Of a stretch of 64,000 bases of DNA, positions 18,506 through 28,000 are shown piece by piece. The DNA is from Blastopirellula marina DSM 3645 (GTDB lineage Bacteria > Planctomycetota > Planctomycetia > Pirellulales > Pirellulaceae). How positions within the stretch are numbered: position 1 is the first letter of the stretch; the number at the start of each line of letters is the position of its first letter. The stretch covers positions 1,689,804 through 1,753,803 of the forward strand of contig NZ_CH672376.1 of assembly GCF_000153105.1 (NCBI RefSeq). The letters are read 5' to 3'. The position numbers were made by a program, and so were the translations under genes. The notes beneath the pieces are model-generated. The model ran no database searches. It was not told the DNA's origin and saw nothing but the letters and a program-made list of their open reading frames with translations.

Positions 18506-18861
18506 AGTCTCCCAAGAAACTGGCGCAAGCTTCGCCAATTTTTTTGTCCTAGATGGGGCGGCCGATAGCAGACTTGCCGATGTCGCAAGTCCTTCCGCCG
18601 ATCCCTCTTTATAAAGAGCGGATGTTAAATAACGGCGTAGATCGGGTGGGGAAATCGTCTCGATTTGGGGGGAGAATGCGGCGGAAGAATTGCCGTGATA
18701 ATCCGAGTCGGGTTGACTTTGACGGCCGACTCGCAACAATGCGTAGCCCGATCACAATATTCGCAAATTTGGTCTACAGCAGACCGAAGAATATTGCCGA
18801 TCAGGGAACTTGTCGCTCAGTAAAGCCTAGCGGGTTTTGCCGGGTAGACTAAAATAGGAAA
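18506..18861. other. Intergenic region upstream of the response regulator, no gene recognised
   Basis: This stretch must hold the promoter of the minus-strand response regulator-kinase operon. A small hairpin GGTCT/AGACC lies at 18773-18787. I see no protein-coding signal on either strand here. Confidence 0.4.
18850..18855 (+). promoter_or_regulatory. Putative -10 element for the candidate RNA
   Basis: TAAAAT at 18850-18855 matches the TATAAT consensus in five of six positions. It would place the transcription start near 18862, immediately before the closing stem of the candidate RNA. The region 17 bp upstream is a poor -35 match, so support is only moderate. Confidence 0.35.
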
Positions 18862-19046
18862 AGAAGCCTTCGGTGCATTATCCGGCAGAGGGACCAATTT
18901 TTTGCGAGGGCCGGACTCACTAACGGCTAGTGCAAGTGCACGCCAGAGTTTCGCCCGTCTCGCAGCGACTCCACTCGTCGCATCTTGACCGAAGGTTTTC
19001 TTATATTTCTGAGCCGCCGTGCTGCTTGCAGCCGGCGGTTTTTTTA
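18862..19046 (+). ncRNA. Candidate structured non-coding RNA (6S-like architecture)
   Basis: CCTTCGGT (18867-18874) pairs perfectly with ACCGAAGG (18988-18995), closing a 129-nt segment. Inside are GCGAG/CTCGC (18904-18908 with 18959-18963), GACTC/GAGTT (18914-18918 with 18946-18950), small hairpins ACTA/TAGT and GTGC/GCAC, and a 3'-side hairpin GCGAC/GTCGC (18965-18969 with 18977-18981). A strong intrinsic terminator ends it. There is no open frame. A closing stem, an asymmetric bubble with a small 3' hairpin and a long upper arm, with a total length of about 185 nt, resemble 6S RNA in layout. I do not see enough conserved sequence to name it. The motifs of the bacterial SRP RNA or RNase P RNA are absent. 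Confidence 0.45.
19012..19046 (+). terminator. Strong intrinsic terminator
   Basis: CCGCCG, a bulged T, then GCTG; loop CTTG; CAGC and CGGCGG close a 10-bp GC-rich stem at 19014-19038, followed by seven T (19039-19045). It reads on the plus strand, with no protein gene upstream on that strand for over 4 kb, so it most likely ends a non-coding transcript. Confidence 0.8.
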
Positions 19047-19128
19047 TGACCTACAGTTGGATTGGCGGTGACCGATGGGTCACCCTCCTCATCACCTCGC
19101 CTTGGGCGACTGATCTGCGAGAAATCCA

Positions 19129-19209
19129 ATGCATCCAACGTACGTCCTTATCTTATTGGCGATCTGCTTCGCCGCTGGCAGTTTTGTCGCGCAGTTCTGC
19201 GTCAACTAA
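19129..19209 (+). CDS. Possible 26-residue single-span membrane peptide
   Basis: An ATG opens a 26-codon frame that is almost entirely hydrophobic: MHPTYVLILLAICFAAG then SFVAQFCVN. A GAGAAA sequence lies five bases upstream. It sits between the terminator and the convergent molybdoenzyme gene. Single-helix peptides of this size are common in bacteria, but a chance frame of this length is also likely. I list it as possible only. Confidence 0.25.
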   Translation: MHPTYVLILLAICFAAGSFVAQFCVN

Positions 19210-19224
19210 CAATCGCTACGATCC

Positions 19225-19890
19225 CTAATATCCGAATCGCTCTTCGGTCCAGGGATCGCCGTGGTTGTGGTATCCGCCGCGCTCCCAGTAGCCCGGCTTG
19301 TCGCTCGCTGTCAATTCAATGCCGCGGATCCACTTGGCGCTCTTCCACGCGTACAGACGCGGCACCATGCCGCGTACCGGTCCGCCGTGGTCGGCGTTGA
19401 TCGCAAGACCGTCATGCTTGTCGGCGAGCAATGCGTCATCTGCGAGAAAGTCCTCCAGCGGCAAATTGGTGGTCCAGCCGTTGTCGTAGGCATGGCAGAG
19501 GACGTATTTTGCGTCCGGCTGGACTCCCGCGAGTTGCAAGAGCGTCTGCGTCGCGACCCCCTCCCAGACGTTGCTCAAGCGTGACCAGCGCGTGACGCAA
19601 TGAAAATCGGCGAAAACCTTGCTACGCGGCAGCGCTTGAAAATCGTCCCAGGTCAGCGTGACTTCGCGCTCGACCAGGCCAAAGATTTTCAGCCGCCACT
19701 TTTCAATCGGCACCTCCGGCACGATCGACGCGTGCAAGATTGGCCATTTCCGCGTCCGCGATTGGCCCGGCGGGATTCGCTCGCTCCGCTGCGTATCGGG
19801 GCTGATGATGACCCCTTCCTCCGTGACCTCGTCTGGCTTTAGGGGGTCGCCGGATTGGTATTTGGCGCGGTCGTGTTCCGATTCAAACAT
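19225..19890 (-). CDS. Sulfite-oxidase-like molybdopterin oxidoreductase
   Basis: This belongs to the sulfite oxidase/YedY fold family, which binds a molybdopterin cofactor through one Cys: here Cys98 in FADFHCVTRW. Other family segments are ISPDTQRSERIPPGQ near the N-terminus, GGPVRGMVPRLYAWKS and the C-terminal GYWERGGYHNHGDPW. I chose the ATG at 19890 (MFESEHDRAK). The frame is open further up, but the extra residues are not family-like. The 221-residue product has no signal peptide or Tat motif, unlike MsrP, so it appears cytoplasmic. A small two-helix membrane protein and a radical SAM gene lie directly upstream on the same strand. Substrate unknown. Confidence 0.88.
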   Translation of the reverse strand: MFESEHDRAKYQSGDPLKPDEVTEEGVIISPDTQRSERIPPGQSRTRKWPILHASIVPEVPIEKWRLKIFGLVEREVTLTWDDFQALPRSKVFADFHCVTRWSRLSNVWEGVATQTLLQLAGVQPDAKYVLCHAYDNGWTTNLPLEDFLADDALLADKHDGLAINADHGGPVRGMVPRLYAWKSAKWIRGIELTASDKPGYWERGGYHNHGDPWTEERFGY

Positions 19891-19998
19891 ACAGGTACCC
19901 AGAGAGGTAGGAAGAATACTGCGGCGTCTACTCGATTGTATCGACGCCGAGAGAATCGACCAATCTAGCCCCACTTGGGGTTGGCGAGCGCTAGGCGA

Positions 19999-20283
19999 TT
20001 AGGCGGCTCGGCGACGCTTCGACCAGAGCAGCACCAGCCAGAACGTCAAAAACGTCATCGTGCAGCCGAGCACGAGCAACGGGCGGCGAACGTCAAAGCG
20101 ATCTGCCGCTTCACCACCAAGATTGAGGAAGACGCCCACGGCGAGGAAGATCCCCCATGCGACCAGCGCAGCGATGATCAGCCCCATCAACTTCCACGAG
20201 CCAGGCGTCGTCTGCAAACGAGCCGGTTTGTCAGCCGGTGACGGCGTTACGTTCGTGTCGGAGTTAGTAGTCAGAGGTTCCAT
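19999..20283 (-). CDS. Small two-helix membrane protein
   Basis: This is a 94-residue protein with a hydrophilic N-terminus of about 30 residues and two hydrophobic segments (LMGLIIAALVAWGIFLAVGV and LLVLGCTMTFLTFWLVLLW), ending in a KRRRAA positive-inside tail. It overlaps the upstream radical SAM gene by 20 nt and precedes the molybdoenzyme gene, so the three are probably co-transcribed. No family recognised. Confidence 0.75.
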   Translation of the reverse strand: MEPLTTNSDTNVTPSPADKPARLQTTPGSWKLMGLIIAALVAWGIFLAVGVFLNLGGEAADRFDVRRPLLVLGCTMTFLTFWLVLLWSKRRRAA

Positions 20284-21133
20284 AGTACGCTTCGGCGGTA
20301 AGGCCCGTTTCGACTTGGACCATTTTCACAATCCGATCGACTTCGGCGTCGCTGATGGGCGCCACAAAGTCTTCGGCAGGTCGACGCGCGACGGTATAAA
20401 TTTGGATCAGTTTCAGCATTCCGCCGGCGGCCGTAATCTCTTGCAGCCGCTGACAATAGGCGGTCAACTCGGCATCGCTAGGACCAACTCCGTTGACCTT
20501 CATAAACAAGGTTTGAATCACCAACGGGCGAACTTGCGAAGCTGCGGCGAGGTTGTCGAGGACGCGTTGGAAAGGGATCTTCGTTCGCTCGATCAGTTGG
20601 TAGTAGTCTTCGGTGCCGGCGTCCAGTTTCGCCCAAATCTCACCGTGATTCGCGTCCAGCACTTCCAGGCCCCGCTGGACGACATCGCGATGGAACATCG
20701 ACGCATTGGTGATGAGCACCATTTTGACGTCATGCATGCCGTGTTGGCGTTTGATTTCGGCGGTGCGGCCGACCAGCTCGTCAAAATTGCGATAGGTGGT
20801 CGGCTCGCCATCTCCGCTGAAAGCGATGTCGTTGACGCGGCGTAAATTTTTTGGCGTGTCGGCGAACTTGGGGGTCGTCCAAATCTCGCCGGAAGCGGCC
20901 AACTGCAGCATCTCATTGACTTCATGAAAATAACGCTCGGTTTCGACAAACCGCGTTTCGCTTTCTTCGCGACGATTGACCTGGCAATAAATGCAATCGA
21001 AGTTGCAGATTTTGTCCGGGTTCAGATTCACGCCGACCGATAACCCGCGGCTGCGCCGCGAGAGCACGGGATAGACGAATTTGTTGTCGTCAAAACTGCG
21101 CTGATGCAGCGTATGCAGTCGATGCGTCGTCAT
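20264..21133 (-). CDS. Radical SAM domain protein
   Basis: The 4Fe-4S/S-adenosylmethionine signature is present as CNFDCIYC, in the Cx3Cx2C order, near residues 43-50. A GDGEPT segment, the SAM-binding GGE-like motif, lies near residue 110. The rest follows the TIM-barrel pattern (MVLITNASMFHRDVV, LDAGTEDYYQLI, VIQTLFMKVNGVGPSD). It resembles the planctomycete/deltaproteobacterial group related to wybutosine-type and viperin-independent radical SAM proteins, but I cannot assign a substrate. It begins 11 bp after the MarR gene and overlaps the small membrane protein gene. Confidence 0.9.
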   Translation of the reverse strand: MTTHRLHTLHQRSFDDNKFVYPVLSRRSRGLSVGVNLNPDKICNFDCIYCQVNRREESETRFVETERYFHEVNEMLQLAASGEIWTTPKFADTPKNLRRVNDIAFSGDGEPTTYRNFDELVGRTAEIKRQHGMHDVKMVLITNASMFHRDVVQRGLEVLDANHGEIWAKLDAGTEDYYQLIERTKIPFQRVLDNLAAASQVRPLVIQTLFMKVNGVGPSDAELTAYCQRLQEITAAGGMLKLIQIYTVARRPAEDFVAPISDAEVDRIVKMVQVETGLTAEAYYGTSDY

Positions 21134-21144
21134 GCCAATTAGCG

Positions 21145-21651
21145 TTAGTCGATGGGAGTGCTTGCTTTGGTGGGCCCAGTCGGCGCGATCAAAGCATCGG
21201 TCGGGACAGGCCCCAACACGTTCTCTCCCATATTATCACGCATCAGCGACAAAGTGCGGCGCATCACTTCCAAATCTTCCTCTGGAATGCCGACAATCGC
21301 CCGAGCACGGACCGACAACGCACAGTTGACCATTTGTTCCCAAACGGGTTGAACCTTATCGGTTGCGCGGATGATTTTCTTCCGCCGATCGCAAGGATCG
21401 GTTTCACGCGTGATCCAGCCATCGCGCTCCATGCGGTCGATTACGCCGACCAAAGTCGGCGCTTCAATCCGCATTTGCTCGGCTAGTTCGCTTTGCGTGA
21501 TCTCTCCATGATAGGAGAGCCAAGCCAGGACTTCCCACTGGCGATAGGTAATTCCATGCGCGGATAACTCTTCGTTCATCGCGCGAGAGAGCATATGTCC
21601 GGTCGAGAAAATCCAGTACCCGACGCTCTTTTCAAAATCAAATCGTATCAT
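21145..21651 (-). CDS. MarR-family transcriptional regulator
   Basis: This 168-residue protein has a winged helix-turn-helix of the MarR type: ITYRQWEVLAWLSYHGEITQ, the recognition region SELAEQMRIEAPTLVGVIDR and the wing DGWITRETDPCDRRKK. A helical C-terminal dimerisation segment follows, ending in a Pro/Thr-rich tail of about 20 residues that is longer than usual. It lies immediately upstream of the radical SAM gene on the same strand, so it may control the operon down to the molybdoenzyme; it could equally regulate itself. Ligand unknown. Confidence 0.92.
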   Translation of the reverse strand: MIRFDFEKSVGYWIFSTGHMLSRAMNEELSAHGITYRQWEVLAWLSYHGEITQSELAEQMRIEAPTLVGVIDRMERDGWITRETDPCDRRKKIIRATDKVQPVWEQMVNCALSVRARAIVGIPEEDLEVMRRTLSLMRDNMGENVLGPVPTDALIAPTGPTKASTPID

Positions 21652-21723
21652 GCTTACAGACTCCTAGCCGTTTCCCCAGCTTTGTATTCTAGCGAACAGA
21701 TCGAAAGATGCGAATAAACAGAA

Positions 21724-22287
21724 TTACGGCCCAAAAGCTTCGTGCAGGCAGTAATCAAATAGCAGCCGCCATTCCTCGGCAGCGATGCGAATAAGCATTT
21801 CTTGGTTCAAAGTGCGTCCCAAAGCGACAGCTTCGCAGCCGTCAACCATCGCGATCGGGTTCCAATCGACACCCGAAGCGAGAAATTGGGTCGCCGCATC
21901 CAGTGGTTCGCCAGAAGTGATCTTTGCTGCATTCGCAGCCAAGTCTTGCATGATTGGGTGCCGTCCGACTCGTCGGAACCAATATTTTGCGTTTCCGTAG
22001 TCAGGCTCGCGGCGGTGCATAATCGCATGCCAGTAACTGCCTGAACTGGACGGAAGGTTTTGACTTATTTCGTGAGATTCTTCCAAATAGTTGTAGAGGA
22101 GCCAGATTCCGGCCAGGCAAGCATCTGCCATCTCGCGATTGCGGATTGGTCGCCCGCCGGCCAAATCGTTGTGCTGCAATCGAGAAAGCTGATCGCGAAC
22201 CGAAAGATTCGGGGAGCCGGGGCCAAGAGGAGGGGCCGGCGCCGTGTCAATTAACTTGGCGATCGTTTCCGGATACGAATTTTGCAT
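21724..22287 (-). CDS. Conserved hypothetical protein, 187 residues
   Basis: I know no function for this protein. It is alpha-helical and cytoplasmic. The segment MADACLAGIWLLYNYLEESHEISQ, the tract SGSYWHAIMHRREPDYGNAK and the C-terminal EEWRLLFDYC are the distinctive parts; the conserved-looking SGSYWHAIMHRREPD suggests a functional site with His and Arg. I started it at the second ATG (MQNSYPETI); an upstream ATG adds four residues. It lies alone between the MarR operon and the divergent S1 gene. Confidence 0.7.
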   Translation of the reverse strand: MQNSYPETIAKLIDTAPAPPLGPGSPNLSVRDQLSRLQHNDLAGGRPIRNREMADACLAGIWLLYNYLEESHEISQNLPSSSGSYWHAIMHRREPDYGNAKYWFRRVGRHPIMQDLAANAAKITSGEPLDAATQFLASGVDWNPIAMVDGCEAVALGRTLNQEMLIRIAAEEWRLLFDYCLHEAFGP

Positions 22288-22466
22288 GGTCGAAAGCAAG
22301 CATTGGATAAGTACAAATCGGCCCTCGTCTATACTACTGTTTTTTTAGCAGCATCGGAAACCCTACCCAGCCGTGGGCCCGGTTGATAGACTAAATTCCT
22401 TATCGGTCTTTACGCAGAGACCTGACGGGAACGCCGTTTCCTCTTCTCGATACGGAAATAGTTGAT

Positions 22467-24077
22467 ATGTCTGTTGATCCCAATCAGGATCCGCAAGCCC
22501 AGCCGGAAACCCCTGCCGACGCTGCAAACCCGACCACTCCCGAAAACACCGCCTCTTCACCAGAAGGCTCCGCTCAAGCAGCAGCGTCTGACGACGTCGA
22601 TTCGCCCAAGCGAAAATTGCTGATCGGTTCGCAACGGGACGAAGAAAAGCCGACGCCTGCCGCGCCGCCTGCGCCTTCCACGATGGGACGTCCCCAACGC
22701 CCAGAGAAGCCCAAACCGCCGAAATCGGAGCAGGATGAAGATCCGACGGCGATTCCGGACGATCTTTCTTCGCTGGAAACCGAGTCGGAAATGGAACGGC
22801 TTCCCGTTTCTTCCGATGGTCGCGTCGCCGTACCGAATCGTCGCCAGAAGTTGGACGACATCGAACGCGAAGTCGAAGCGGCCCTGGGCGGCTTGTCGCT
22901 AGATGAGATGATCACCAGCGAATCTGCGATGCAAGGGATCTCGGGCAAAACGCTGGAAGTCGATAGTCGGTTGAATGCGACCGTCGCTCGCGTGCATCGC
23001 GAAGAGGTGTTCATCGACCTCCCCGGCCAAAATCAAGGTTTCGTCTCGCTCCGCTCCTTTGTCGCCCCCCCCGAGATCGGCGCCAAACTGGAAGTCGTGA
23101 TCATCAAATACGATCGCGAGCAAGGCCTTTACGAAGCGCTCGTTCCCGGCTCCTCGGTCTCGGTTGTCGATTGGGGCGATCTGACGGAAGGGATCCTGGT
23201 CGACGCCGTCGTCGACGGTGTCAATAAAGGGGGCCTCGAATGCGCCGTCGGTCAGGCACGCGGGTTCATCCCGGCCAGCCAGATCGCGCCGCATCACGTC
23301 ACCAATATGGAAGACTATCTCGGCCAGAAGTTGCAGTGCCTGGTGACCGAGGCGAATCCAGAACGCCGCAACTTGGTGCTCAGCGCCAGAGCGGTCGCCG
23401 AAAAAGCGAAAGAAGATAGCCGCAAAGAAACGATGGTCACGCTGCAAGTGGGCCAGATGCGCGACGGCACCGTCACGCGACTGCAAGACTTTGGCGCGTT
23501 TGTCGACATCGGCGGCGTCGATGGACTGGTCCACGTCAGCCAGATCAGTTGGGATCGGGTCAAGCATCCCAGCGACGCGCTTAGCGAAGGTCAGGCGGTT
23601 CGCGTCAAAGTGACCAAGATCGATCCCGAGACCGGCAAGATCGGCCTCTCGATTCGGGATACGCTGGAGAACCCCTGGCAAAAAGTCGCCGAGGAATTCT
23701 CGGTCGGTGCGATCATCAACGGCAAGGTCACCAAGATCATGGATTTTGGCGCGTTTGTCGAAATCGCCCCAGGGATCGAAGGCTTGGTTCACGTTTCGGA
23801 AGTGAGCCATACCCGCGTCAGCCGAATTGAATCGGTCCTTAAAGCGGGCGAGAAGGTCGAAGTCAAAGTCGTCAACATCGACAAAGAAAAACGCCGCATC
23901 GGTCTCTCCATCAAGGCCCTTTCGCCGGCGCCGGCTTCCAAGTCAGGCGGCAAGAAGAAGGACGAAGAGCCCGAGGATTTGGATCGCGCACTCAAGGTCA
24001 AGCCGACCGCCAGCGAGCTCAAAGGAGGCATCGTCAACGAACAAAGCCAAGGCTCGAAATTCGGCCTGAAGTGGTAG
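22467..24077 (+). CDS. rpsA: Ribosomal protein S1-like protein
   Basis: This 536-residue protein has an acidic, Pro/Ala-rich disordered N-terminus (about 1-140) and then four S1 domains: about 168-225 (NATVARVHREEVFID), 240-300 (GILVDAVVDGVNKGGLECAV), 325-395 (GTVTRLQDFGAFVDIGG) and 412-480 (GKVTKIMDFGAFVEIAPG). The last two match best, with the conserved DFGAFV and GLVHVSE segments. Its usual role is 30S subunit binding of mRNA. Four rather than six domains plus a long N-terminal extension is a divergent form. A strong intrinsic terminator follows 29 bp after the stop. Confidence 0.92.
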   Translation: MSVDPNQDPQAQPETPADAANPTTPENTASSPEGSAQAAASDDVDSPKRKLLIGSQRDEEKPTPAAPPAPSTMGRPQRPEKPKPPKSEQDEDPTAIPDDLSSLETESEMERLPVSSDGRVAVPNRRQKLDDIEREVEAALGGLSLDEMITSESAMQGISGKTLEVDSRLNATVARVHREEVFIDLPGQNQGFVSLRSFVAPPEIGAKLEVVIIKYDREQGLYEALVPGSSVSVVDWGDLTEGILVDAVVDGVNKGGLECAVGQARGFIPASQIAPHHVTNMEDYLGQKLQCLVTEANPERRNLVLSARAVAEKAKEDSRKETMVTLQVGQMRDGTVTRLQDFGAFVDIGGVDGLVHVSQISWDRVKHPSDALSEGQAVRVKVTKIDPETGKIGLSIRDTLENPWQKVAEEFSVGAIINGKVTKIMDFGAFVEIAPGIEGLVHVSEVSHTRVSRIESVLKAGEKVEVKVVNIDKEKRRIGLSIKALSPAPASKSGGKKKDEEPEDLDRALKVKPTASELKGGIVNEQSQGSKFGLKW

Positions 24078-24106
24078 TTCGCTCTTCCGTTATTGTTTCA
24101 AACGCA

Positions 24107-24138
24107 AAGGCCGCCTTTATCGCAAGGCGGCCTTTTTT
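24107..24138 (+). terminator. Intrinsic terminator of rpsA
   Basis: AAGGCCGCCTT (24107-24117), loop TATCGC, AAGGCGGCCTT (24124-24134) and then a T-run to about 24138 form a classical 11-bp GC-rich terminator, 29 bp after the S1 stop codon. Confidence 0.9.
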
Positions 24139-24155
24139 CTTCATAGCACGCTGCT

Positions 24156-24247
24156 TTAAGCATACAAGGGAACGCGGCTCGCCACTTCAATCCGTGTTTA
24201 GATCGCCAACCCTATTTCCTCGCTTGCGCAATGGGCTCGTGTTACGA
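24156..24247. repeat. REP-like dispersed element, diverged copy C
   Basis: AAGGGAACGCGGCTCGCCAC, CTATTTCCTCGCTTGCGC and GGGCTCGT align with copy A (GAGGGAAATGCG..TCGCtACTTC...ATTTCCCTCGCTcGCGC..GGGCT.CG) over about 75 bp at roughly 65% identity, though the arms no longer pair perfectly. It lies in the intergenic stretch between rpsA and marC. Confidence 0.5.
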
Positions 24248-24375
24248 CTGCTTGGTTGATTCTGAACCTGTTTTGCCGTTCTTTACCGTATTCCATTCTT
24301 CTTGAATCAGCAAATAACGCGAGTTCAAGGCTCACACAGCGGGCGACGAAGAGCGAGACTCACGCCGCAATCGCG

Positions 24376-24984
24376 CTAACTCCACAACTGCTGGACCGCT
24401 TCCACGCAGTTCTCGGTCGCCAGGGCGCAGAGCAGCAAGCCCATCACCTTCACGATGATCATGCCGCCGGTATCGCCGATTAAGCGATGGATCGGATTGG
24501 CCGCGAGCATCAAGACGTAAGTTAATCCGAGTACGACGACCAGAACTACGGCGGTCACTGCTTGCTCGAGCATGGTGAAGCGATGATTGTCGGTCAAAAT
24601 CACGACGGCCAGGATAGACCCGGGACTTGCGATCGAAGGGAGCGCCAGCGGAAAAACCGCGACGTCATGTCCTGCTTCCGCCTTGGGCGCTTCGACGGCT
24701 GGACCGACGCCAAAGACCATTTGCAGTCCCAACAAAAATAAGATCAGGCCGCCTGCTAACTGAAACGACTCGAGCCGAATGTCGAGTGCGCCGAGGATAA
24801 ATTGTCCCAGCACCAAAAACGCCAACAGGACGGCGCCGCCGATCAACGTCGCTTTGAGCGCAATGCGCGGGCGGTCTTCCTTGGGCGACTTGCCGGTCAC
24901 GCCGACGAAAATCGAGAGCGTGCCGATCGGATCGATGGTCGCAATCAACAGGAGAAATTCGCCAAATAGTAGCTCGAAGTTCAT
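24376..24984 (-). CDS. marC: MarC-family integral membrane protein
   Basis: This is a 202-residue, six-helix membrane protein of the MarC (NAAT) family. The N-terminal FLLLIATIDPIGTLSIFVG has the Asp-Pro-Ile-Gly motif, and PLALPSIASPGSILAVVIL is the second conserved loop. The family was named for multiple antibiotic resistance in E. coli but has no established drug-efflux role. No operon partner is evident. A 72-bp gap separates it from the upstream PVC dehydrogenase gene on the same strand. Confidence 0.92.
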   Translation of the reverse strand: MNFELLFGEFLLLIATIDPIGTLSIFVGVTGKSPKEDRPRIALKATLIGGAVLLAFLVLGQFILGALDIRLESFQLAGGLILFLLGLQMVFGVGPAVEAPKAEAGHDVAVFPLALPSIASPGSILAVVILTDNHRFTMLEQAVTAVVLVVVLGLTYVLMLAANPIHRLIGDTGGMIIVKVMGLLLCALATENCVEAVQQLWS

Positions 24985-25056
24985 GCTGCTCGGTTTCGCA
25001 AAAAATCCTTGGTCGCGTGGGTGACTTGCAAGGATAGCTTACCGCTCGCGCGCCGA

Positions 25057-28000
25057 CTATTCGGATGGTTCCAATATTTCCAGCTGAAGATGGCGAAATC
25101 GGACTTCGGTGGGCCCGCCGGAGTGGAGTTGCAACGCAAAGACCCCTTGTTTGACCCCTTTGTCGTCATGCAAATCGACGCACGGCTGACCATTTAAAAA
25201 GGTTTTCACCTGATTGCCCTGGGCGACGATCTCGTACTGATTCCAATCGCCCGGCTTGAGATGCTCTTCTCCAGACTTGACCCACAACAGGCCGCGGCCA
25301 TGTTCTTCGTACAGCTTGCCCCACCAGCCTGCGCCAGCGTCGGCCTGATAGCCTTGGACGGAACCGCCGGGGAGCGCATTGCTGCGAAATTGAATACCAC
25401 TGTTCCCTTCATTTTTCACCAGACGAATTTCGAGCTTCAGCCGAAAATTGGCCGCCGCCAAATCGCTGATTAAGAAGCTGTTGGCTGGGATTCCGGTTAG
25501 CGTCTTCCCGACAATTTCGCCGTTTTCGACCGACCATAGATTGCGATCGCCGTTCCAGCCGTTCAGGTCTTGGCCGTTGAAAAGCTCGCCTGCATTTTCT
25601 GCGGTCGCCAACATCGGCGTTTGCGTCTTGCCTTGCAAATAGGCGACCAGCGAGCGGACGTCATGCTGACCGAACGAGCGAAGCTGATCGTCCGGCATCA
25701 TCGACTTCTCGCTCGTCTTGCGCGCTTCGATTTCATCCTTGGGCAAGATTAACGTCTCTTCGGCGGTTTGCAGCGTGAGCGTCTTGTTGTCCTCGGCTCG
25801 AATGATTCCGGTGATGACGCGGCCTGTATCAAGCAGCACGATCGACGGCTGGTATTCCTTCGCCATCACGGCGCTTGGATCAACGATGTTGGTGAGCAGA
25901 TAGTCAAGATTCGCGCGGTTCGAACCAGTCAGATCGGGACCGACGGCGCCGCCGACTCCATACAACGTGTGACAACGCTGGCACGTCTTGGCGAAGATCG
26001 CACGGCCCCACTGCGGATCGGCCGGAGGAAGACTTTGGTTTTCGACCAACGCTTTGTACTTCGTAATCAACGTCGCTTTTTCTTCCGGCGTCGCGCGAAT
26101 CGATCCCCAGACTTTGGCTAATTGCCCATCGATCGCTTCGTCTTGCAGGTTCGAGAGTTGCCGCACCATATCGGCGGTCAGCTCGGTGCTGGAGATTTGA
26201 CCCGCTTCGATCGCCGCCAACAGCGGTTGGGCGTACGCCGGGCGAGAGCAAAGGGTCGCCAGCGCCAGTCGCTTGCTGCTGGGCTGCATTTCGCCGTAGT
26301 GGTCCAAGATCACCATCGGCGTCGCCGCATCGTCATATTGGGCCAGCCCTTGGAGCGCGACGTCGCGCAGCTGCGGGTTCTCTAGCAGGTTTTGCAGCAG
26401 CGGCGGCAGACTAGGATCGGCGGCCGCGAGCAGCGTCTTAATCGCCGCGATGCGCACTTTCGGCGGGGATTGCGCCAGCGTGGCGATCAGACGGAAGCGA
26501 TTTAGCGCAGTTTCATCCCCAAACGTGACGCCTAGCGATTGCGCCTCGAGGGCGACTTCCTGGTTTTCGCTCGTCATCAGCTTGCCGCCGACTTTCGCCC
26601 ACTCGGCGGGAGCATCGACGCGGCGCTGCCCTGCGAGTGCGGCTCGCATCGCGCGCAGGAAGGTCAACTGGGTCGGCGGATCGTCAACGTCTCCGAGACC
26701 GCGCACCAGCGTCGCCAAGGCGTTTTTCGCGTCTCCGCTGCCGATACGTCGCAACATCAGCTGGCTAATTTGCGGAATCGACTTGCTGGCGGCCAGCCCG
26801 AGCGCCAATGCTCGTTCTGGCGATTGATCGGCCAGCGGTTCCGCCGCGTACCAATACATCAACGGCAAATTATGATCGCGGGCATCTTCGGCATGCGACA
26901 TCAAGCGAGCCAGCAGGTCCCATCGCGACGGCAGCGGCATTCGCTGGGCGGCCGACGCCAGGTAAAGCCGGACGATCGGTGAAGGATCATTAGACGCCAT
27001 CTTCACCATCTGGGCGTAGAGAGCTGGGGCAGGATTCTGATCGACTTCCAGCGCCAGCTGAATCGCCCAGCCGCGGACAAACGGCTCGGCGTCGCTCAGC
27101 ATTTGCCGCGTTGTCGCCGCCGCCAAATTATCGGTGACGTGCAGCGCCCAATAGGCTCGCAGACGCCGCGTCGCATCGTCGTGAGACTTGGCGATCTGTT
27201 GCAACCGAGCGAGCGCATCGCTGTTGATCGTGCGTTCGCTGGCCCGCTGCTGCAGCACTTTACGTGCGTGACGCACGTACCAGTCATTTGGATGAAGCGT
27301 CAACTCGGCAAGTTCCAGGTCGCTTTGCTTGTGCAAATCAACTTGCAAGTTCTCCGACTTACCGTAGCAGATTTTGTAGATGCGGCCGTTGCTGCGATCA
27401 TGTTTGGTCGCGTTTCGATCATGACATGCTTGCATGTCGTACCAATCGATCATGTAGGCGTTGCCGTCGGGCAGAGAACGCAGGTTTAAGATTTGCGACG
27501 CTTTGTCGCCGGTTAACAAAAAGTCGGGGCCATGGCTGCCAACGTAGCCAGATCCGGTCTGTTTCAAAATGTCGACATTCAAGCGTTGGCCATGAATGTT
27601 GTTCATGAAAAGCTGATTTCGATAGGCTGGCGGCCAGCGATCGCCCAAATAGATCATCGCGCCGGCATGTGCATGTCCGCCGCCGGCTTCGTCAGACTTG
27701 CCGTTGCCGCCGTGCGGATTGGCGCCAAGATAGTGCCGGTGATCGGCGATCGTTTTGATATCGTCATAGGTATAGGGATTGAAGTGCGTGCCGGCCTGGC
27801 GTTGGTAACGAGCTCCTTGGATCATCTGATACAAGTGAGGAATCACGCAGGCCGTCGCGAAGGCTTGACCATAGTCGTTGAAGTCGACGCCCCAGGGATT
27901 GCTGGTGCCGTGACAAAAAACTTCAAACGCATGTCGCGTGGGATGGTATCGCCAGATTCCCGCGTTGATCGGCGTTCGTTCTTCCGGCGGCGAGCCTGGT

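Noticed and set aside
18506-18739. 78-codon N-terminal extension of the response regulator
   Set aside because: No domain content, and a GGGAG ribosome-binding site supports the ATG at 18505.
19990-20290. Overlap of the small membrane protein and radical SAM genes as a possible frameshift
   Set aside because: The two proteins have unrelated, complete features; a 20-nt overlap in an operon is normal.
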